Numbered from the stretch's first letter, positions 23,450 to 34,954 are shown. The stretch: 60,000 nt of DNA from Cryptomeria japonica (GCF_030272615.1 NC_081410.1:255055533-255115532), one strand, 5' to 3'. Notes: generated from the sequence alone by a model not told the origin. Numbers and translations: made by a program.

Positions 23450-23537
23450 CACCCAAACTCTTGATATAAATCTTCATTATGTCCTTCCATATTTTGAAGT
23501 TATCTCTATTGAACTTAGGACCTTCCCTCTTCATCAT
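23445..23537 (-). pseudogene. copia C gag N-terminus (31 codons)
   Basis: Minus-strand ATG at 23537 opens 31 codons beginning MMKREGPKFNRDNFKIWK, a typical copia gag start, and reaching SLGAQ exactly at the element 1 insertion point. The next residues, NWTYVENAYV, lie at 4948 and onward, 18.5 kb away. Confidence 0.92.
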
Positions 23538-23594
23538 TAAAGCAATATATTTTACCTCAAGCGATTAAGATTATATCATCGAGGACTTGGAGTT

Positions 23595-23606
23595 GCTCTG
23601 ATACCA
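23595..23606 (-). other. primer-binding site, copia C
   Basis: Minus-strand TGGTATCAGAGC, complementary to initiator methionine tRNA, 58 bp before the copia C gag ATG and two bases from the LTR edge. Confidence 0.9.
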
Positions 23607-23608
23607 AT

Positions 23609-24987
23609 TGATGAATAATAATGAACAAAAAATACCCTAATTGGTACTGAGAGGGGGCGTGAATCAGTATAGACAAAAACTTCTCAACAACTTATCAAGT
23701 TAAAACAATGATAACCGGTTGTCTTCATCACTGAACTTAACCATGGCAATACCGGTTAAACACAGTAAGACTTCAGACATCTAAACCAGTAAAATTGAAT
23801 ACTTCAAATAACATTAAACACTTGATAACTACTTCACTAATATGCATATACATGTGTTGTATCAGTAATACCATAAACATTAGCTCTGCATGCATATTCA
23901 CCTAAACAAAGAATACTCAATCATCACATGAAAAATGCACAACTCATGACACACAGATTTTTCACGTGGAAACTCGAATGGGAAAAACCACAGTGGGGAT
24001 GAATACCCACAAATTTTTTTTTGAACTCTTTGGAAGCTCGCTCTGTTAGGAGCCTAGTTTGGTTAAAGACTTTATAATAAGGTTATGTTAGGAACTGATC
24101 CTGTTAAAGATCACCCGGTAAAGGGATGGCTATATACCCTGTTAAGGTTACCTTGCTAGAGGATTTGAAGAACTCAATGATCTTGAGTCACCTGGTTAGA
24201 GGATTTACAATAAGCCTATTAAAGCTACCCGATAAAGGGATTTTCCTACTGTTGAAATGGTTAGAAGACAATAGGTAAAGCTCTAATCTGATAACAACAC
24301 TATATGCTAAGGCAGATCCTTTTCAGTTCCTCTACTCTGCAATCACACTCTACAGTTTTCCACTCATTGGTCTGGCAAGTATCTCATCACTTGAATACAA
24401 ACACAACATTTTCCAACACTTACAATTACAAACATCATCAACCTTATAGACAACAATTAGGTTGGTAGCATAAACCCTAAACCCTAAACATTTTAGGTTT
24501 ACAATTACAAGCAGTCCAATCTTGACCTTTCAAACACTTTGCATAGAATAAAACAATCTCAAACATATTACAAGTCATTCTGCATTGTCCATTCTTCACC
24601 ACACATGGGGATCAACAACCCATCACGCTCTCTTCACATACCTGCTAAGAAGAATGTTCATTCCTAAGGTAGACATTTAATGCAATCGATCTTCACATGC
24701 AATTTCCTTAAGGAAATCCTTCACGTGCACAAAACTAACATGGCATCTCAATCTCATCATTATCTCTTAGATAACTCATCACAGAGTGTCACCGGTTGCA
24801 TCACACAAGTTATATTGTGAAACCGGAAACCCTAGAGCTAAGACTACCAACTGGTAGTCACACTTAGTGAAACCTCGACACCGGTTCACTACATCTCTTC
24901 ATACCGGTTCTCCTACTTGAACATCAATAACAACTTCTTCCAATCTTCATACCGGTTCACCTATACTTATTGACATCAATGACAACA
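23609..24987 (-). repeat. copia C 5' LTR
   Basis: LTR next to the copia C primer site. On the minus strand it ends TTCATCA at 23609 and probably starts TGTTGTCATTGATGTC at 24987, giving about 1,379 bp. It contains the block GGGAAAAACCACAGTGGGG (about 23980) shared with the other copia LTRs, and many ACCGGTT words. Two telomere-like CCCTAAA units at 24471-24490 lie inside. The far boundary is inferred from TG...CA only; the matching 3' LTR is not visible. Confidence 0.6.
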
Positions 24988-26166
24988 TACATTATGATCA
25001 TATCATCATACCGGTTCGTCATATGCAAAAACTCTAACCCCCTCTAGACATAGAAAAATTCAAATTTGAAAATGACAGTTTAACTATCGTTTTCGGTTTT
25101 TATAGAAGTTTAAAAAAAAATAATTTAAATGAGGGTTTGATTGAATTGGGGGTTTGATCGAGCCTGTTAAAATATTTATTTTTAATGGGTTTGATCGAAC
25201 CCCCAAACCCACTTGGGGTTCGATTGAACCCCTCTATGATGGTGGGTTCAATCAAACCGTGAGGGGGGGTTCGCTCGAACACCGCTAGTTTGTTCGAACC
25301 CCCGCCCCCCAAAAAATTATTAAAAAAATAAAAATTCTCCACCTCCTCCAATTTTCTCCGTTGGCAAAAGTGGAAACCATTAATGTGGGATAGCCTGCTT
25401 TCAAGCAACAAAATAGCGCATTTATCCCATAAGTTAGCACTTTTGACCAAAAAGTTAGCACAAATGCTTTCTCACATCTAAGACAAAACATATCAAACCA
25501 AAATTTCAAAGTCAGTATCAAAACACTTCTTGAGTAGAATTGTCTTTAAACTATCACACATCATCAAACTAGTTCGATAACTGGGTTACTAATCCACTAG
25601 GCTATTTCCAAAAGGTTTCCATAAGCATAAAACATTCAACAGGCTAGTGATTCAAACATCTTAAGTGCAAAAATCAACATCATTATCAGTTTCTCTTCAA
25701 GATATATCAAACCCTCTATCACGAAACTTGATCAATCCACCTTGTGTTCATTATCTTGGCTATATCTTTCCTATTTTGAACCTAGGTTATATCAAAATCA
25801 GACTTGCACTCACATTGGAATCAAGCAAACTTGTAAACTGACATATGCTTATATGACTTTTAAATATCGCCTTAAGAAAAGAAAGCCTAGTTATAAAGCT
25901 ACTTAGAAAAGCATAAGATTCTTGTATATCAATCACAAGATCTTGTTAAAACATAGGACATTCCTACACCATTTTCATGACTATTTACATGGCAGTGGGA
26001 TAGAATTTGATGAAGAAATTTTAAAAGGACGTGCTTTTCAATAAAGAGATACTTTATCACAGCGAACCAACAACAGTGGTAAAATCAACAAAGCATACCT
26101 TCCTAAACCAATAATCACCTATTGAGTTGTTTTTAGAAGGTCAAAAGTTCAAAAAAAAATTGAAAC
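24988..26166. other. noncoding stretch with GGGTTYGATYGAACCC repeats
   Basis: Separates the copia C LTR from element 4 gag. At 25125-25310 near-palindromic words such as GGGTTTGATCGAACCC and GGGGTTCGATTGAACCCC occur about six times. Beyond 25310 the sequence is AT-rich without an open frame or LTR edge that I can place; it may be element 4 leader. Confidence 0.5.
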
Positions 26167-27990
26167 AATGACATGCCAGTTTGGACTACAACTCAATACG
26201 AACAATTCATAAAACAACAAAAAAAATGGAAGAAGAAGATAATTCATTGTTCCAAACTTTTGGGGATATGACTGTTGATGAAGAAGTTGTCAATAACACC
26301 ATTAGAGACCTTGAGGAAGATTTCAAATTTGATAGACTAATGGAAAAATTATTAATGAAGCAAAAAGAAAAATATCTTTTATGTTGGCAAAATTAGGAGC
26401 TAAATTGCCACAAGACTTTAACATAGAAGGCTTGAAACAAGATGTGGAGACAAGTAACACTCAAAATACTGATGATCCAAATAACGAAGATATAAACAAA
26501 GAAAGCCATGAAGAAACATGAGGAGATAAAACAAGAAAAGAACATGATGACACAAGAAGAGAGCGTAGTGATAGAAGAACTTATGAAGAGACAAGGAGAA
26601 ACCATATGGATAATCCTTTGTTAAATCTCACTCACCAAATACAAACTCTACAACAACAAATACAAGAAAAGCATAATGGAACAAGTTCCAAGAAGTATTC
26701 ATTGGAAGATATCTGCATGTATCCTTTTGATAAAAGTTTAAATATGATACCATTTCCATAGCATTGTGAGATCCCTAAATATGATAAATATGATAGGAAA
26801 TCTAATCCTCAAGATCACATTAGGGAATTTTGTACTATGAGTATAGAATTTGCACACTATGAAACTTACCATATGTGTCTATTCCCTAGGTGTTTAAATG
26901 GACAATTGATGGAATGGTTCTCAAGATTACCATCTGGAATCAAATCTTTTGAAGAAATCATGAATAGGTTTATTTCACAATACTCCTACAATGTAAGAAA
27001 TGGGATAACAATGTTGGATTTATGCAATGTTAAGAAAAATAATGGTGAATCTTTCATGATCTTCTTACAGCGATGGAAACAAATGTTTAATAGGTATCCA
27101 AGAGATATACCTGATCAAGAAAAAATGGGCATATTCATTGATAATCTTATCAGTGAAATGAGTTATCATCTAAAAATGCAATGTCCTCCTTCTTTTGTTA
27201 TGATGATTGAGAATGGTCTAAAAATAGAAGATGCAATGGTAAAGAAAAGAGAGCTAAAGCTTTACAATAATTTGTACAATAACAATCACATCAACCACAA
27301 CAACAACAACAACAATAACAATGACAAACCCAAATTCTGGTCAAAGAATATGAATGTCATCAATGAAGGAAATGACGATAATAATGCTACAAAACAACAA
27401 CCAATATTTAATCTATCAAGTCAAATCCCAAACAATAACAATCAAGAAAACAATAAATCCAAGTCTTTCTTCTCCAATCCTCGCAGGATTTTCACAAACA
27501 TTGGAGAACCCTTGGAATCAGCTTTGAAAACTCTTCTTGCGAATAAATTGATTATTTTACCAGAAGCAAGAAGTTAGGAACCACAAGTCAAACCTAATTG
27601 GTGGAACGACAATCATTTTTGCAATTACCATCAAAATAAAGGACACCAAACTAATGATTGTCAAAGATTGAAACACCTTATCAAGATTTAATTGATAATG
27701 GAACTATCACTGTGGATAGTCATAAGACAAATGAATCACATCTAGCATTTAAAACTCCATTTCCAAACTATGAAAAAGGTGAACAATCTAAATCAAAAGA
27801 TGACAAAGGCAAAGCCAAAGTGAACTACACTTATACATATGATGATGTGGTAAATGTCACCATCATTAAAGATAACATACCTTCAAAACCAATCAATGCC
27901 ATTACGAGAAGCAAAGTGAAGGTCACATTTCCAGGTATAACAAATGAATCAACATCCACTTCACAACAATATAACTTGGTGGAAAAATTG
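26167..27990 (+). pseudogene. element 4 gypsy gag
   Basis: Plus-strand gag related to element 1 gag. It starts MPVWTTTQYEQ at about 26171. The gag domain follows (KYDRKSNPQDHIREF, GQLMEWFSRLPSGIKSFEE, ISQYSYNVRNGITMLDLCN), then an asparagine-rich stretch (about 27270-27330). An intact CX2HX4HX4C zinc knuckle lies at about 27620-27660 (CNYHQNKGHQTNDC). Frameshifts near 26222, 26392 and 27665 and stops near 26520 and 27575 kill it. The intact knuckle shows what element 1 lost. Confidence 0.86.
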
Positions 27991-28660
27991 TAAAGAATAC
28001 CGACTCAAATATCAATTTTAGAGCTTCTTAAAGTTTCACCTATGCATAAGGAAATTTTGGAAAAATCTCTAATGGAAACAACAGTTTCAAAAGACCTAGA
28101 TGTAGATCAGTTCTAAAACATGGTGGGACACCTTATAGCCCCTCATTGCTTATCATTTTATAAAAATTATGACACTTCCTTGCAACATCCTCACAATGCT
28201 CCCTTACATGTTGAAGTCACCATTCACAAAACTCATGTCAATTGCGTACTCATAGTTTGTGGAGTTGGATTAAACATTTGTGCATTAAGTTTAATAAAGG
28301 CTTTGGGATATTCAGAAAATGTAGTAGATCCAAAGAAGAAAATAACTATTACGGCTTATGATGAAGAAGAACGTTCTTCTAAAGGAACTGTGGTGTTACC
28401 AATCAAAATAGGACTTGTGGAAAAGAATACATTATGCCAGGTTTTAGATTTGAATCTCTCTTATAACATTCTTCTGGGAAGACCATGGATTCACAACATG
28501 CAAGCAGTTACTTCTGTATATCACCAATGTGTAAAGTTTCCTTGTGAGGGACAAGAGGTCATTATAATTGTAGACTCCAGCCAATATTGTAATAATCTGA
28601 ATCCAACACAAGATACAAGAGTTCCACATAACAGAGAATCAGTATATCCTACCAAATAAA
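27991..28660 (+). pseudogene. element 4 aspartic protease
   Basis: Plus-strand protease with LHVEVTIHKTHVNCVLIVCGV where elements 1 and 3 have IDGG or IDGR: the catalytic aspartate is changed to valine. It then continues normally (GLNICALSLIKALGYSENV, AYDEEERSSKGT, SYNILLGRPWIHNM). Open over 28120-28659. Confidence 0.82.
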
Positions 28661-30007
28661 TTCAAGAAAAGTTATGGGAAACCTTCGAGAAAAAGCTCAA
28701 ATTAAATGATGAAGTAATGGGAAAATATTCTTTACATAAGTTGCCACTTTAACCTAAATCATATGGAAAGCCTACATACGTTCAACCATGGATCTCAGAA
28801 AAATCAAAAGAAATGTTTAATGAAGCATTTGTTAGAGCTGGAACACTTGCAGAAGAAACTGAAGACAAGGGCATTCTTGGTTGGTTGTACAAAGATGAAA
28901 TGAAACTATATAAATAGTTGTAGAAGTAAATATTCCCATAGAGAAGTATGACAATGGTTATAAGATCATACAAAAAATGGGATATGAAGGAAAAGGACCA
29001 ATTGGTAAGCGACAACAAGGTATTTCATAACCTATTTGTCCTCACTCACAATCTAAAGAAGATAAATCAGGACTTGGATATCCAAAATCAAATCAAAATC
29101 AACTTAATTATCAACAACCAAAGTGGAAAAAGAAAGTAGTCCCTCAATAAGAACCATGGCAAGAAAAGATACTCCAAGCAGCAAAAATAGTAGCCAATAA
29201 GAAAAAACAAGAATAATATTAGAAACATCAGGAGGAACTTGCAATCAAAAGAGAAGAACAATCTTGTAAACAAGTTCAAGAAATACGAGCAATTGCTAAA
29301 TCTGAGCAAGATATTCCAGAAGCAATGAAAGAAGAGATGGCCAAAATCAGAGAACTATTTGCACCATACAATATTCCCGTATGGTATAGTGGTGTATTCC
29401 TAGACAATGGTTCAGAGATAGATTCAAATGACTGTGAATGGGGTCCTAATGTATCATCTAGTATATCAAGTGAAGAAAATAATCAAGAGCTAGCAGCTAT
29501 CACAAATGAAGACTTATCTTTTACAAAACAAAGGATAGAGTTAGAAAGAAGACAAGAACAAATCAGAATCTAGAGAAAAGAGGCATATACAAGACAACAA
29601 AAGAAAGAGGATGAAAAATAACAAGAAGTAATGCCACAAGAAATACAAATAGTTATTGATCAAGCATCAGGAAATATCATATTTCTATCAAATGATGAGC
29701 AAGATGTAACAAGGTATGGAAGAACTAATAGATAGTCAAGAAGGATTGACTATTAGTCCAGAAGAAGCTAAGTTCAAGAGAAGACAAAAGATAGAAAAAG
29801 AATCCTCTATATCATGTGCACAAGTATATCAACTTCAAAATACAAATGAATCTATTGAAATTAATCAAGAAGGAACTTGTAGTGTTAAAGATGTGTGTGT
29901 TGATATAATCTATTCGTTTGAGGGACAAATGTCAAATGAAGAGTCACTTGAATATGAACCATAAAATACCAATACTGATTTTTTTAGAACTAATTGGAGA
30001 ACACTTT

Positions 30008-30009
<2 letters not shown>
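28661..30009 (+). pseudogene. element 4 linker with G-patch-like motif, truncated
   Basis: Continues the element 4 polyprotein in shifting frames. A G-patch-like segment at about 28949-29030 reads GYKIIQKMGYEGKGPIGK. Next come an acidic linker (29325-29573; ELFAPYNIPVWYSG) and a piece ending in EGTCSVKDVCVDII (29716-29964), matching GGTCSIKDVSVDTI of element 1 near 15240. The element stops at 30009; RT, RNase H and integrase are absent from this copy. Confidence 0.75.

Positions 30010-30010
<1 letters not shown>

Positions 30011-30043
<33 letters not shown>
30011..30043 (+). repeat. GT microsatellite
   Basis: Uninterrupted (GT)16 followed by G. It stands exactly where the element 1 LTR has (TG)5, so the microsatellite probably grew from the LTR terminus. 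Confidence 0.95.
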
Positions 30044-30046
<3 letters not shown>

Positions 30047-30756
30047 TTTGGGGAACTTGCAAGGACACAAACACTTCAATAAACCATTATTTGCATGGGT
30101 TAGTTAATCAAAAACAACAAGATGAAATATATTACAAGTCGTCTTATTGCCTCCTAGAAAGTGCGAGTGTGAAATGCTCTCATATTGCTAAGCTATCAAG
30201 TGACTAGACTACATATCATGCCCAAACTTTTGGGCACAAACGGAATGAATTTTTTTTTTTTAAATACTTAACCTAGTTCAACTAACTTACTAAAATAACG
30301 CAAAACAAGTTTAGTCTTAACTATGTTTTGAGTAAATCTAACAACTAAATCAATTAGGTAAAAACAATCTAAGTTAAAAAGCGGGATAATAATTCTCCAA
30401 AAGAATTATTATTATCTCACCAATTAATAAATAATTAAACTCACTTAACAAAAATCTCTAAATTAATTGATAAGAGATATTATAAATCTCAAATAGTCCT
30501 TTAATTGCCTAGGGTCTAAATTAATTTGCCCTAGCTCTAAGATTAAATAAACCTATTATGCAAAATTACCATTAATTAAAATGTGCCTAATAAATTCAAA
30601 TTAAAGGGGCCATCATGACTTACAAAAAAAATCACTATAACTCCCTAAAGGTCAATCTCCAAAGAATTTTAAATTTAAAGCATCATATAAAAATATGAAT
30701 GTAAATCTATTAATCTAAAGTTAAATATTATTTGCCCTTATATATACATATATACA

Positions 30757-30825
30757 ATTATATATATATATATATATATGTAAGTAAATGTATATCTAGC
30801 ATATATATATATATATATATATAAA
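30757..30825. repeat. TA microsatellites
   Basis: Two TA runs at about 30758-30779 and 30800-30822. Further TA runs lie at about 31576-31592 and 31663-31680; the last is the element 2 target. Confidence 0.9.
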
Positions 30826-31045
30826 AGAAGGATGAAAAGTTACTATATTAAAACAAAAACTAACATATATTATTAAGTTGGATGGGGAAAACCCTATTCA
30901 AAATTTGAATGGGTATTCCCCCCCCTTTTTATTTCTATTTCTTTTTCTTTTAAAAATCTAAGGACCTCTATGCTAACCCTAACTTTTTTATTCAACCCAC
31001 ACACAGATTTCTTTTTTTTATTATATAACTTAGCTATGTGTTTTT

Positions 31046-31070
31046 CCCTAACCCGAAAATTGGGTTAGGG
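31046..31070. repeat. perfect 9-bp inverted repeat CCCTAACCC
   Basis: CCCTAACCC (31046-31054), seven-base spacer, GGGTTAGGG (31062-31070). Could form a hairpin at the edge of the GC-rich island. Confidence 0.8.
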
Positions 31071-31264
31071 ATTGTGTATGTGTGTGTTTCATTCTTTTTT
31101 TGTAGTGTTGTGTGTGTGTGTGTGTGCAGGTAGTGGAGGTGGTGGCCATGGAAGTCATGAAGGGCGGTGGCCAAGAGGGACAGTGCCGGCCGAAGGGGAC
31201 GGCAGCAGCCAAGGGCGAAGGTGGGAATGCGGACGTTGGGCGGGGTTACCCCCGAGCAACACTG

Positions 31265-31426
31265 TGTTTTCCCATAGTGCGGTCGAGCGCCGCCCACTAT
31301 GGATAAACATAGTGGTGGCTGGGAGCCCTTACCACTGTGGTTGCCCATAGTGGGGGACCCCGTGCCGACCACTATGGTTGCCCACAATGGTGGTGCGGAT
31401 CTGTCCACTGTGGGTAGCCACAGTGG
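31265..31426. repeat. array of short hairpins CCACTATGG/CCATAGTGG
   Basis: Four consecutive inverted repeats with nearly the same arms: 31294-31315 (8-bp arms, 6-base loop), 31332-31353, 31369-31390 and 31405-31426 (9-bp arms, 4-base loops TTGC, TTGC and GTAG). A weaker fifth precedes them near 31260-31280. Arms vary between CCACTATGG and CCACTGTGG. They sit in a short GC-rich island (about 31130-31460) within AT-rich DNA. Confidence 0.85.
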
Positions 31427-31672
31427 CGGCACAGGCCGCGCCACCCTCTATGCACAAGCACAGGGTCTCAGCCTTCACCGAATCCGTTGGTTATTTTTTT
31501 TTTTTTTGCATTAAAAAAAACTTCGTTTTCTATATATATTTTTTTTATTACTTAAAAAAAAAATACATTTATCATATATATATATATATACATGAGTATG
31601 TATATCTATCTCCATTTTTTTGAAATATAAATGGTCTTCCAAAATATAATATTTAAATGTTTAAATATATAT

Positions 31673-31677
31673 ATATA
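31673..31677. repeat. target-site duplication ATATA, left
   Basis: ATATA before the left LTR of element 2, matched at 44470-44474. The target is a TA run, so the match is weaker evidence than usual. Confidence 0.65.
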
Positions 31678-31978
31678 TATAGACATCTAAAAATGGTCAA
31701 CGCTTGCGGAGTCATACTTTAACATTGGCGCATTGCCTTATTTTAGGGTTCTTGCGTCGCATTAACATTTCTTCTGTGTTGCGCACTTGGTCTTTATCAT
31801 TTGCGAGCATTGAGTCCTTCTTCTGCATTCTTCATTTTTCTCACTTTCGAATTTGGTCTTGTTGATAACAATCTTCAGTCATGATTTTGGTCAATCTTAT
31901 CCTGTCGCATCAATGTGTGTGCTCATGTATCATCATTTTGGACATCATCAATCCTAATCGATGATAGAATTAGGGTTT

Positions 31979-32205
31979 TGTCCTCTTGTCAATTTTGTCA
32001 TTTTGTGATCAATTTGTCATTGATCCTTGTCCTCTTGTCAATCTTGTCATTTTGCGATCGATTTGTCATCAATCCTTGTCCTCTTGTCAATCTTGTCATT
32101 TTGCAATTGATTTGTCATCAATCCTTGTCCTCATCAATCTCGTCATTTTGCGATCGATTTGTCATTGATTCGTCATCGATCCTTGTCCTTTTCAATCATG
32201 TCAAT
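31979..32205 (+). repeat. U3 tandem repeats, ~49-bp unit
   Basis: About 4.5 copies of a unit containing TTGTCCTCTTGTCAATC and TGTCATCGATC, lying roughly 650-850 bp upstream of the TATA box. Repeated at about 43293-43505 in the 3' LTR and, more diverged, in the element 3 LTR. Upstream repeats of this kind often act as enhancers in LTRs; here that is inference. Confidence 0.8.
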
Positions 32206-32839
32206 TTGGATCAATTAGTCATTGTTCCTCGTCAATTGGCGCCTATCAATTTGATCTCCTTGTCAATCTTGGTCAATTTGTCATTGATTTTTGTCAAACC
32301 AATCTCAATCATTTATCAACACTGGTCCTTTGTCAGTCAGAATCATGATCAAATCGACCCTACATCAATTATCTTTTGTCAAGACCTAATTGTCATCCTT
32401 GCATTTCTAATTCATCTTCTAGGGTTTTATGATTTATTCATTTAATCTTGTTTGTCATTTTCCCTCTAGGTTAAATAATTTATTTATTTACCCTAAGTCT
32501 TCTTGTCACAATTAAATATTTATTTAATTGGCTAATTAATTCCCCTTCTTTTTGTGAATTAATTAATGAATGAAAAATTATTAATTAATTCACCTAATTT
32601 TCTAATTTCCTAATTTCCAATTCATCATTTCTAACCTAATTTTCTAATTTCTCCTAATTTCTATTTCTATTTCAAATTTTTGTCATAACATCTTGCATAG
32701 CAATTTGTCATAATTTCTCATAATTTGTCATAACACCTTGCATAGCAATTTGTCATACACTTGTCATAATTTTGCCATTCTTGATTTGAATTTCCTTTCA
32801 AATCTTTTCATGCTAATCTTGTCCTCTCTCCAATTTGTC

Positions 32840-32847
32840 TATAAATT
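32840..32847 (+). promoter_or_regulatory. TATA box, element 2 5' LTR
   Basis: TATAAATT in the motif TTTGTCTATAAATTGGATG, conserved at 44153-44160 in the 3' LTR and at 45366-45373 (minus) in the element 3 LTR. Sense transcription should begin about 30 bp downstream. Confidence 0.7.
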
Positions 32848-33160
32848 GGATGAGTTCCTTTGTCAATCAATCAATCACATTTTCGAGTAACCTTATGCTA
32901 CAAATTTCATCAACAACTTGCTTTCCACTTGCAAATGCACTTAGTAGGTGAGAACAACATCAAATTGGAAGGTGAAAGAAGAACAATGGAGCCACATGAA
33001 GGAGATATCTGCATTTGGTTTGCTTTGATTTCATTTTGAATATCTTGTCTTCATGTTTTCATTGATTAGATTAGGATTGTTTTCATTCCAGTTTTAGGTT
33101 TTGTGATTGTCCCGATTGTTATTTGCTTTGATGCATCCTCAATTTCCTAGTCTACATTTT

Positions 33161-33178
33161 TGGTGAACCCGATGTGAA
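33161..33178 (+). other. primer-binding site, element 2
   Basis: TGGTGAACCCGATGTGAA, four bases after the LTR. As I recall plant tRNA-Trp, its 3' end is the complement of this with one mismatch. Confidence 0.75.
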
Positions 33179-33284
33179 CTAACCATTTAACCATGTTTTG
33201 AGTGCTTTTTGAGTTGTTTGCAGGTGAAAAACTTAAGAAACAGGGCAACTCAGAGCTTTCTGGACACTTTTGCGCCTATGTTGA

Positions 33285-33415
33285 GGCATTATGCACCTGT
33301 GTAGAAGGGATCTGTGCCTGTGTAGTTGAGATCTACACCTGTGTAGGAGGGATCTGCACCTATGTTAAGGAGATCTACGCCTGTGTAGGAGGGATCTACG
33401 CCTATGTAAGGCCAG
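33285..33415 (+). repeat. 21-bp leader repeats (CACCTGTGTAG)
   Basis: About six head-to-tail copies of a 21-bp unit such as GAGATCTACACCTGTGTAGG. Related words (CACTTGTGTAC, CACATGTGTAG, ACACAGGCACAG) recur inside the antisense-gene intron of element 2 (about 42330-42450) and element 3 (about 47020-47110). Confidence 0.75.
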
Positions 33416-34954
33416 AAACAGGGGTAAAAATTAGTTGTTTTTCTTGCAAGTTTGTTTGTTTGCAATTTGTTTCTTGCATTAGGGTTTTTCCTTGGTACTA
33501 ATTCTCTGTGCAGCATCTTGGTGTTATGTATGACTAAGACAAAAATGCAACTACTAACAAATCTTATGCAGGATGCAGTCAAAGACTCACATTAAAACAT
33601 CATGCTTGCAATTTTTTTAAGTAGTTGCACATTTCATTTCTTAAAGGATAATGAGCACCATGCATGCTTTGTTTGTTTTCAATTTGATTGTATGTTTTAA
33701 GCCTTAGAGTTGGGCCTGCCTCCTGATTTGCCTGGCACTTCGCACAGGCATTGGTGAGAGGGAACAACCCAAAGTGGTGATGGGCTAAAGCCAAGCTCTT
33801 CTGAACCACTCTAAATAACTATGGATGCAACAAAAGTTGTAGACAACGGGTGTTTGAATGGTATTGCGATGATTTATTCGCCGGATCAATACCCACCCGA
33901 ACAGTTGCCCTTACTAGAATCTCTTGTTTTTAGATGCCAAAATCCTTCTATCTGTTGGCTCAAGCATTGTGATACGTGCATGCCGAAGACAACTCTCATG
34001 TACTCCTTAGTTAGAGATAGCAAGTTCTTGGGAAGTGATGCCCCTTGAACTCGAAGCTTGGTATGTCTGAGAAGTGAGTGCACTATAAGGGGGAGCTAGT
34101 GCTACCAAGCGTCTAGCTATCCGGCTGAGTGTTGTATTTTATGGATATAGGATTCAACAGATATTGCCCTTGCCAACCATAGGAGTTGTTGTGAATGAGC
34201 ATGATTGTCTTGGGTCTAAGTCCAAACATCTTGTCTTTTGTGATTGTCAAAAGTTGAATTATACAATTGTCACAAAATATCATTTGTCAAACAAGTCCAA
34301 ACATTGTCCAAACAAGGTTTTAAAAAGAGAACATTCATCCAACAAAGTTCAAAACATTTTCAAAACATGGCTTTCAAACACATTGAAATAAAAAAAACTT
34401 TGTCTCAACATTCATGTCACTTTAGGCTAGGTTTTGCATAGTCCAACTTAGGTCCTAGGGCATATTGTCATCTCCCTTCATTTTAGTCCGTTTTCATTGC
34501 AAGCGTCCTCATTTTGCACTCAGGTTTAAAATCATTTCCTTAAGTTTGCATTTCATTGTCATATCCTAAGTCATTGTCATAATCATTGCCTTCTTTCATT
34601 TAGTCTCAAAAATTTGGTTTGTCAAACTTAAAAAATCAAACACTTTGGATGATACCCTAAGTTGTTGTGAGGAAGTTTTGACCTTGTCTAAATTTTGTCT
34701 TTTCATTAATATCATTTTTGTCAAACCTAGCTTAGTATCCAAGCATATAGGTGAGACATTGTCAATTTGTCCTATTGTCATTTGGTCCTTTGTCCTTTAA
34801 GGTCTTGGCTTCATTTCAACTTCCCAAGGTTGAGTCTTTAGGTTTGCATTCGAAAAAGTTTGTCCAAATCTTGAAAAACAACAAAAACATTAAGTTGCAT
34901 TGTCATCCTTTTAGGTTGCATTTGTCAATCCCATTAGTTGCATTGCATAGTGAC
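33416..34954 (+). other. element 2 leader
   Basis: Noncoding leader up to the long frame. Parts resemble the element 3 leader at 59000-60000 in reverse, for example the stretch around 34300-34450 with TCATCCAACAAA, CATTCATGTCACTT and TAGGCTAGGTTTTGCAT. No RNA gene or coding region is evident. Confidence 0.6.

Larger units (their letters stand above)
30010..31677 (-). repeat. LTR-like fragment related to element 1 LTR
   Basis: Begins with a GT run like the plus-strand left edge of the element 1 LTR. For about 200 bp it shows the same words (ACACTTCAA, TGGTTAG/GGGTTAG TAAATCAA, GAGTGTGA, GTGACTAGACTACA), so it is a minus-oriented LTR of a related family. Beyond 30230 similarity fades and the far end cannot be placed, because element 2 is inserted at 31678; 44470-45019 may be its continuation. 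It abuts element 4 in opposite orientation, so it is a separate insertion or an inversion edge. Confidence 0.55.
31678..33156 (+). repeat. element 2 5' LTR
   Basis: Starts TATAGACATCTAAAAATGG (TG changed to TA at the first bases; the partner has TGTAGAC) and ends TAGTCTACA. It contains a ~49-bp tandem repeat (about 31979-32205), a TGTCATAACATCTTGCATAG repeat pair (about 32683-32760) and a TATA box (32840). Confidence 0.93.

Noticed and set aside
24471-24490. Telomere-like CCCTAAA repeat
   Set aside because: Only two units inside an LTR; too short for an interstitial telomere.
25200-25300. Possible tRNA gene from GGTTCGA words
   Set aside because: No cloverleaf, no A box at a proper distance, repeated palindromic context.
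31979-32205. Regular repeats that could look like CRISPR
   Set aside because: Tandem repeat within an LTR, no distinct spacers, present in both LTRs, plant context.
33821-34048. 75-residue frame in element 2 leader
   Set aside because: Short, no recognisable motif, lies in a noncoding leader; no conserved counterpart could be confirmed in the visible part of the element 3 leader.
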